Assembly (NCBI GenBank): GCA_004195335.1
Contig: SDWK01001008.1
Coordinates: forward strand, 1-12,738
Source: Shewanella sp.
GTDB lineage: Bacteria; Pseudomonadota; Gammaproteobacteria; Enterobacterales; Shewanellaceae
Reading direction: 5' to 3'
DNA length: 12,738 nucleotides
Of the stretch, positions 4,418-12,738 are shown piece after piece; the stretch's first letter is position 1, and each line of letters opens with the position of its first letter. The position numbers were made by a program, and so were the translations under genes. Under the pieces are notes generated by a model. It was given only the letters and a program-made list of their open reading frames with translations. It searched no databases and was not told the origin of the DNA.

Positions 4418-7400
4418 ATGGTTTACTCCTATTCTGAAAAGAAGCGTATTCGCAAAGACTTTGGTAAACGTCCACAAGTTTTGGATATTCCTTATCTTTT
4501 GTCTATACAGTTGGACTCATTTAAGAAGTTCACCGATCAAGATCCTACAGGTGAGCGTGGTTTTGAAGCCGCTTTCCGTAGCGTTTTTCCCATCAAAAGT
4601 TTTTCTGGTAACTCAGAATTACAGTACGTTAGCTATAAGCTAGGCGAACCTGTTTTTGATGTGAAAGAGTGTCAAATCCGCGGTGTTACATACTCGGCTC
4701 CTTTACGCGTTAAGTTGCGTATGGTGTTGTATGACCGTGAAGCGGCACCTGGAACAGTCAAAGACATTAAAGAGCAAGAAGTCTACATGGGCGACATTCC
4801 CATGATGACTGACAACGGTACCTTTGTTATCAATGGTACTGAGCGTGTTATCGTATCTCAGTTGCATCGTTCTCCTGGTGTATTCTTCGATCATGACCGT
4901 GGCAAGACCCACTCTTCAGGTAAGGTGCTTTATAACGCACGTATTATTCCTTACCGTGGTTCTTGGTTAGACTTTGAATTCGATCCTAAAGATGCGCTAT
5001 TTGTGCGTATTGACCGTCGTCGTAAGCTTGCGGCTTCTATTATCCTACGAGCATTAGATTATTCTACTCAGGATATTTTGGATCTGTTCTTCGATCGTGT
5101 TGATTTCAAGATCAAGAAAGACACATTAGTGTTGAATCTGGTTGCAGAGCGCCTTCGTGGTGAAACTGCCGGATATGACATCAAAGATGGTGATGGAAAT
5201 ATAGTTGTTGAAAAGGGACGCCGCGTTACTGCTCGTCACATTCGTCAACTAGAAAAAACTGACACTAGCGAACTTGAAGTACCTGTTGATTACATCGTAG
5301 GTAAGATTTCAGGGCAAGACTATATCGATCCTGATACAGGTGAAGTATTACTTTCTGCTAACGCAGAGATAGGTCTTGAAGATCTAGCTAAATTGTCTTT
5401 GGCCGGCATTAAAGAGATAAGCACTCTTTATATCAATGAACTTGATAATGGTGCTTACATGTCAGATACATTACGTATCGATTCTACAACCAATCGCTTA
5501 GAAGCGTTAGTTGAAATCTATCGTATGATGCGTCCTGGCGAGCCACCAACTAAAGACGCTGCTGAAGCCTTATTCAATAACTTATTCTTCAGTGAAGAGC
5601 GTTATGATCTATCTAAAGTAGGTCGTATGAAGTTCAACCGTCGTCTAAGCATTGCTGATGACGTTGGTACTGGCATTCTATCTAAAGAAGATATCGTTGC
5701 AGTAATGAAAAACATCATCACTATCCGTAATGGTAATGATGAAGTTGATGATATCGATCACTTGGGTAACCGTCGTATCCGTAGTGTTGGTGAAATGGCT
5801 GAAAACCAGTTCCGTGTCGGTCTAGTTCGTGTAGAACGTGCCGTACGTGAGCGTTTAAGTCTTGGTGATCTTAATGAGCTTATGCCACAAGATCTAATCA
5901 ACGCTAAGCCAATTTCTGCTGCAGTTAAAGAGTTCTTCGGTTCTTCTCAGCTGTCTCAGTTTATGGATCAAAACAACCCACTATCTGAAGTGACTCATAA
6001 GCGTCGAATTTCGGCTCTTGGTCCTGGTGGTTTGACCCGTGAACGTGCTGGTTTCGAAGTTCGAGATGTACACCCAACTCACTACGGTCGTTTATGTCCA
6101 ATTGAGACCCCTGAAGGTCCAAACATTGGTCTAATTAACTCGTTAGCAAGTTTTGCACGTACTAACTCTTATGGTTTCCTAGAAACACCTTACCGCAAGG
6201 TAATTGAAGGTGTGGTTACTGATCAAATCGATTACCTGTCGGCAATCGAAGAAGGTCGTTATGTTATCGCGCAGGCAATCGTTGATCTTGATGAGAACGG
6301 TCGCATGTTGGACGAGCTCATTGCTTGTCGTCATAAAGGTGATTCAACCTTTATGGGTGCCGGTGACATTCAATATATGGATGTATCGCCACAGCAGATC
6401 ATTTCAGTTGCAGCGTCACTGATTCCGTTTCTTGAACACGATGATGCTAACCGTGCCTTGATGGGTGCGAACATGCAACGTCAAGCCGTACCAACACTAA
6501 GAGCTGATAAGCCTTTAGTCGGTACAGGTATTGAGCGTACATTGGCAGTCGATTCTGGTGTTGTTGTAGCAGCTAAACGTGGTGGTGTTGTTGATTATGT
6601 CGACGCTAGCCGTATCGTTGTTAAGGTTAATGAAGCTGAGCTTACTCCTGGTGAAGCGGGCATCGACATCTATAACTTGACTAAATACACGCGTTCTAAC
6701 CAGAACACCTGTATTAACCAACGTCCTTGTTGTTCGATGGGTGATCCGGTTGTTCGTGGTGATGTTTTAGCCGATGGCCCATCTACCGATTTAGGTGATT
6801 TGGCTCTTGGTCAGAATATGCGTATCGCATTCATGCCTTGGAATGGTTACAACTTCGAGGATTCAATCCTTATCTCTGAGCGTGTAGCTATGGAAGATCG
6901 TTTTACGACTATCCATATTCAGGAGCTTTCATGTATTGCTCGTGATACTAAGCTAGGCAGTGAAGAGATCACAGCCGATATTCCAAACGTTGGTGAGTCT
7001 GCGCTTTCTAAGCTGGATGAATCAGGGATCGTTTATATCGGTGCTGAAGTTAAGGGTGGCGACATCTTAGTTGGTAAAGTGACACCTAAGGGTGAAACAC
7101 AGCTGACTCCAGAAGAGAAATTACTCCGAGCTATTTTCGGTGAGAAGGCCTCTGACGTTAAAGACAGTTCACTTCGCGTACCTAACTCTGTTAAAGGTAC
7201 AATCATCGACGTTCAGGTATTTACCCGTGACGGCGTTGAGAAAGATAAGCGTGCTGTTGAAATTGAAGAGATGCATGTCGCTCAGGCCAAGAAAGATTTG
7301 ACCGAAGAGTTCAAGATCCTCGAAGAGGGTGTCTATGGACGTGCACGCAACCTTCTATTGGGTGCTGGCTTTACCGAAGAGCAGTTAGCTGAAATATCGC

Positions 7401-8449
7401 GTTCACAGTTATTGGTTCAAACCATTGACGATGAAGCTAAGCAAACTGAACTTGAACAACTCGCAGAGCAACATGACGAGTTGAAAGCTGATTTCGATAA
7501 GAAATTTGAAGTTAAGCGTCGTAAGATCACCCAAGGTGATGATTTAGCACCTGGCGTACTTAAGATTGTTAAGGTTTACCTAGCAGTTAAGCGTACTATC
7601 CAGCCTGGTGACAAGATGGCGGGTCGTCACGGTAACAAGGGTGTAATCTCTAAGATTAACCCAGTCGAAGACATGCCTTACGATGAGGACGGTATCCCAA
7701 TTGACATCGTTCTGAACCCACTAGGTGTACCATCTCGTATGAACATCGGTCAGGTTCTAGAGGTGCACATGGGGGCTGCCGCTAAAGGTATCGGTGATCG
7801 CATCACTGCAATGCTTGAAGAACAGCGTGAACTGGCAGAGCTTCGTGGCTACATCAAAGAAGTGTATGAGTTAGGTGAAGAAGTGCAGCAGCGCGTCGAC
7901 ATCAATTCGTTTACCGACGATGAAGTACTGCGTCTTGCTAAGAACCTTAAAGGTGGTATCCCGATTGCGACTCCTGCATTCGATGGCGCTAAAGAGAAAG
8001 AAATTAAGGAAATGCTAGCATTGGCTGGTCTTCCTACTTCTGGACAGCGCAAATTGTTTGATGGTCGTACCGGTGATCAGTTTGAGCGTGAAGTAACCGT
8101 AGGTTACATGTACATGCTTAAGTTGAACCACTTGGTGGATGATAAGATGCATGCTCGTTCTACGGGTTCATACAGTCTTGTTACTCAGCAGCCACTGGGC
8201 GGTAAAGCTCAGTTTGGTGGTCAGCGTTTCGGTGAGATGGAAGTTTGGGCACTAGAAGCATACGGTGCCGCATATACGCTTCAGGAAATGCTCACTGTAA
8301 AGTCTGATGACGTTAACGGTCGTACTCATATGTATAAAAACATTGTCGACGGTAACCACCAGATGCAACCAGGTATGCCAGAGTCCTTCAACGTATTGTT
8401 GAAGGAGATCCGTTCACTCGGTATTAATATCGAGTTGGATCAAGACTAA
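4418..8449 (+). CDS. rpoB: DNA-directed RNA polymerase subunit beta
   Basis: Beta forms one pincer of core RNA polymerase, part of the active site and the rifampicin pocket. The 1343-aa product is one residue longer than E. coli (extra residue near 232-246, [15 protein letters not shown]), so numbering is E. coli plus one afterwards. The start [20 protein letters not shown] follows GAGGA at 4408-4412; an in-frame ATG at 4373 lacks a ribosome site and is rejected. Rifampicin cluster I (codons about 508-535) reads [20 protein letters not shown] then [11 protein letters not shown], with the drug-contact residues in their sensitive form (for example H527 and S532, E. coli H526 and S531). The active-site segment [13 protein letters not shown] has Lys1066 (E. 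coli 1065). The C-terminus [18 protein letters not shown] is typical. Expression depends on read-through of the attenuator upstream; rpoC follows after 80 nt. Confidence 0.99.
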   Translation: MVYSYSEKKRIRKDFGKRPQVLDIPYLLSIQLDSFKKFTDQDPTGERGFEAAFRSVFPIKSFSGNSELQYVSYKLGEPVFDVKECQIRGVTYSAPLRVKLRMVLYDREAAPGTVKDIKEQEVYMGDIPMMTDNGTFVINGTERVIVSQLHRSPGVFFDHDRGKTHSSGKVLYNARIIPYRGSWLDFEFDPKDALFVRIDRRRKLAASIILRALDYSTQDILDLFFDRVDFKIKKDTLVLNLVAERLRGETAGYDIKDGDGNIVVEKGRRVTARHIRQLEKTDTSELEVPVDYIVGKISGQDYIDPDTGEVLLSANAEIGLEDLAKLSLAGIKEISTLYINELDNGAYMSDTLRIDSTTNRLEALVEIYRMMRPGEPPTKDAAEALFNNLFFSEERYDLSKVGRMKFNRRLSIADDVGTGILSKEDIVAVMKNIITIRNGNDEVDDIDHLGNRRIRSVGEMAENQFRVGLVRVERAVRERLSLGDLNELMPQDLINAKPISAAVKEFFGSSQLSQFMDQNNPLSEVTHKRRISALGPGGLTRERAGFEVRDVHPTHYGRLCPIETPEGPNIGLINSLASFARTNSYGFLETPYRKVIEGVVTDQIDYLSAIEEGRYVIAQAIVDLDENGRMLDELIACRHKGDSTFMGAGDIQYMDVSPQQIISVAASLIPFLEHDDANRALMGANMQRQAVPTLRADKPLVGTGIERTLAVDSGVVVAAKRGGVVDYVDASRIVVKVNEAELTPGEAGIDIYNLTKYTRSNQNTCINQRPCCSMGDPVVRGDVLADGPSTDLGDLALGQNMRIAFMPWNGYNFEDSILISERVAMEDRFTTIHIQELSCIARDTKLGSEEITADIPNVGESALSKLDESGIVYIGAEVKGGDILVGKVTPKGETQLTPEEKLLRAIFGEKASDVKDSSLRVPNSVKGTIIDVQVFTRDGVEKDKRAVEIEEMHVAQAKKDLTEEFKILEEGVYGRARNLLLGAGFTEEQLAEISRSQLLVQTIDDEAKQTELEQLAEQHDELKADFDKKFEVKRRKITQGDDLAPGVLKIVKVYLAVKRTIQPGDKMAGRHGNKGVISKINPVEDMPYDEDGIPIDIVLNPLGVPSRMNIGQVLEVHMGAAAKGIGDRITAMLEEQRELAELRGYIKEVYELGEEVQQRVDINSFTDDEVLRLAKNLKGGIPIATPAFDGAKEKEIKEMLALAGLPTSGQRKLFDGRTGDQFEREVTVGYMYMLKLNHLVDDKMHARSTGSYSLVTQQPLGGKAQFGGQRFGEMEVWALEAYGAAYTLQEMLTVKSDDVNGRTHMYKNIVDGNHQMQPGMPESFNVLLKEIRSLGINIELDQD

Positions 8450-8479
8450 ATCTAGGTTTACCTAGTTTGGCAATAAATT

Positions 8480-8503
8480 GGTGCTCCACTTAAGTGGGGC
8501 ACC
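8480..8503 (+). repeat. Strong hairpin in the rpoB-rpoC spacer
   Basis: GGTGCTCCAC (8480-8489) pairs with GTGGGGCACC (8494-8503) as a 10-bp stem with one T-G pair and a TTAA loop. A smaller CTAGG/CCTAG hairpin (8452-8465) lies just after the rpoB stop. No T run follows, so this is not a terminator and rpoBC should stay one message. It may be a stability or processing element. Confidence 0.65.
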
Positions 8504-8511
8504 CGGTTTAA

Positions 8512-8523
8512 CTCCTTCAGGAG
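8512..8523 (+). promoter_or_regulatory. Self-complementary rpoC ribosome-binding site
   Basis: The Shine-Dalgarno sequence AGGAG (8519-8523) lies 6 nt before the GTG start and is immediately preceded by its complement CTCCT (8512-8516). As RNA this can form a 4-bp CTCC/GGAG hairpin with a TTCA loop that hides the site. The complementarity is plain; an effect on translation is inference. Confidence 0.5.
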
Positions 8524-8529
8524 AGAAAC

Positions 8530-12738
<4,209 letters not shown>

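Overview
The window is a conserved gammaproteobacterial translation/transcription cluster in the order tuf(3' part) - secE - nusG - rplK - rplA - rplJ - rplL - rpoB - rpoC(nearly complete). All genes are on the + strand. Protein sequences are close to E. coli throughout; RpoC keeps E. coli residue numbering through at least residue 936 and RpoB is offset by only one residue. Details such as the EF-Tu [10 protein letters not shown] and TLICPIAMD segments, the RpoC ending in [11 protein letters not shown] and the moderate GC content suggest Shewanella or a close marine relative. That assignment is from memory of family sequences, not from a search.

Layout. 1-555 is the C-terminal part of EF-Tu, closed by a strong UUCG-loop terminator. 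556-813 holds that terminator, a good sigma-70 promoter (TTGCTT-17-TACAAT) and a leader of about 130 nt before secE; no tRNA gene is visible there. secE and nusG follow 9 nt apart. 1747-1870 carries the L11 promoter (TTGGAC-17-TAGAAT) and a leader that folds like an L1 repressor-binding site. rplK and rplA are 4 nt apart. 3006-3264 carries the L10 promoter (TTTACA-17-TATAAT), starting one base after the rplA stop codon, and a long folded L10-leader RNA. rplJ and rplL follow, then a 238-bp spacer with an attenuator-type terminator and several hairpins. rpoB (1343 aa) and rpoC (GTG start, 1403 codons visible, no stop before the window ends) complete the cluster. No stretch above 300 bp lacks a gene.

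How it works together. EF-Tu, L11, L1, L10 and L7/L12 build and feed the ribosomal GTPase centre. SecE is part of the protein-export channel, NusG couples and paces transcription, and RpoB/RpoC are the RNA polymerase catalytic subunits. Regulation visible in the DNA is layered: GC-rich discriminators on both ribosomal promoters, feedback RNA sites for L1 and L10, and a partial terminator that lowers rpoBC relative to rplJL.

I see no unknown gene system or mobile element. The most unusual structure is that both ribosomal-protein promoters (L11 and L10) sit inside long imperfect palindromes whose axes fall at nearly the same place, 1 to 1.5 bp upstream of the -10 hexamer. Only RNA reading through from upstream would contain the resulting hairpins.
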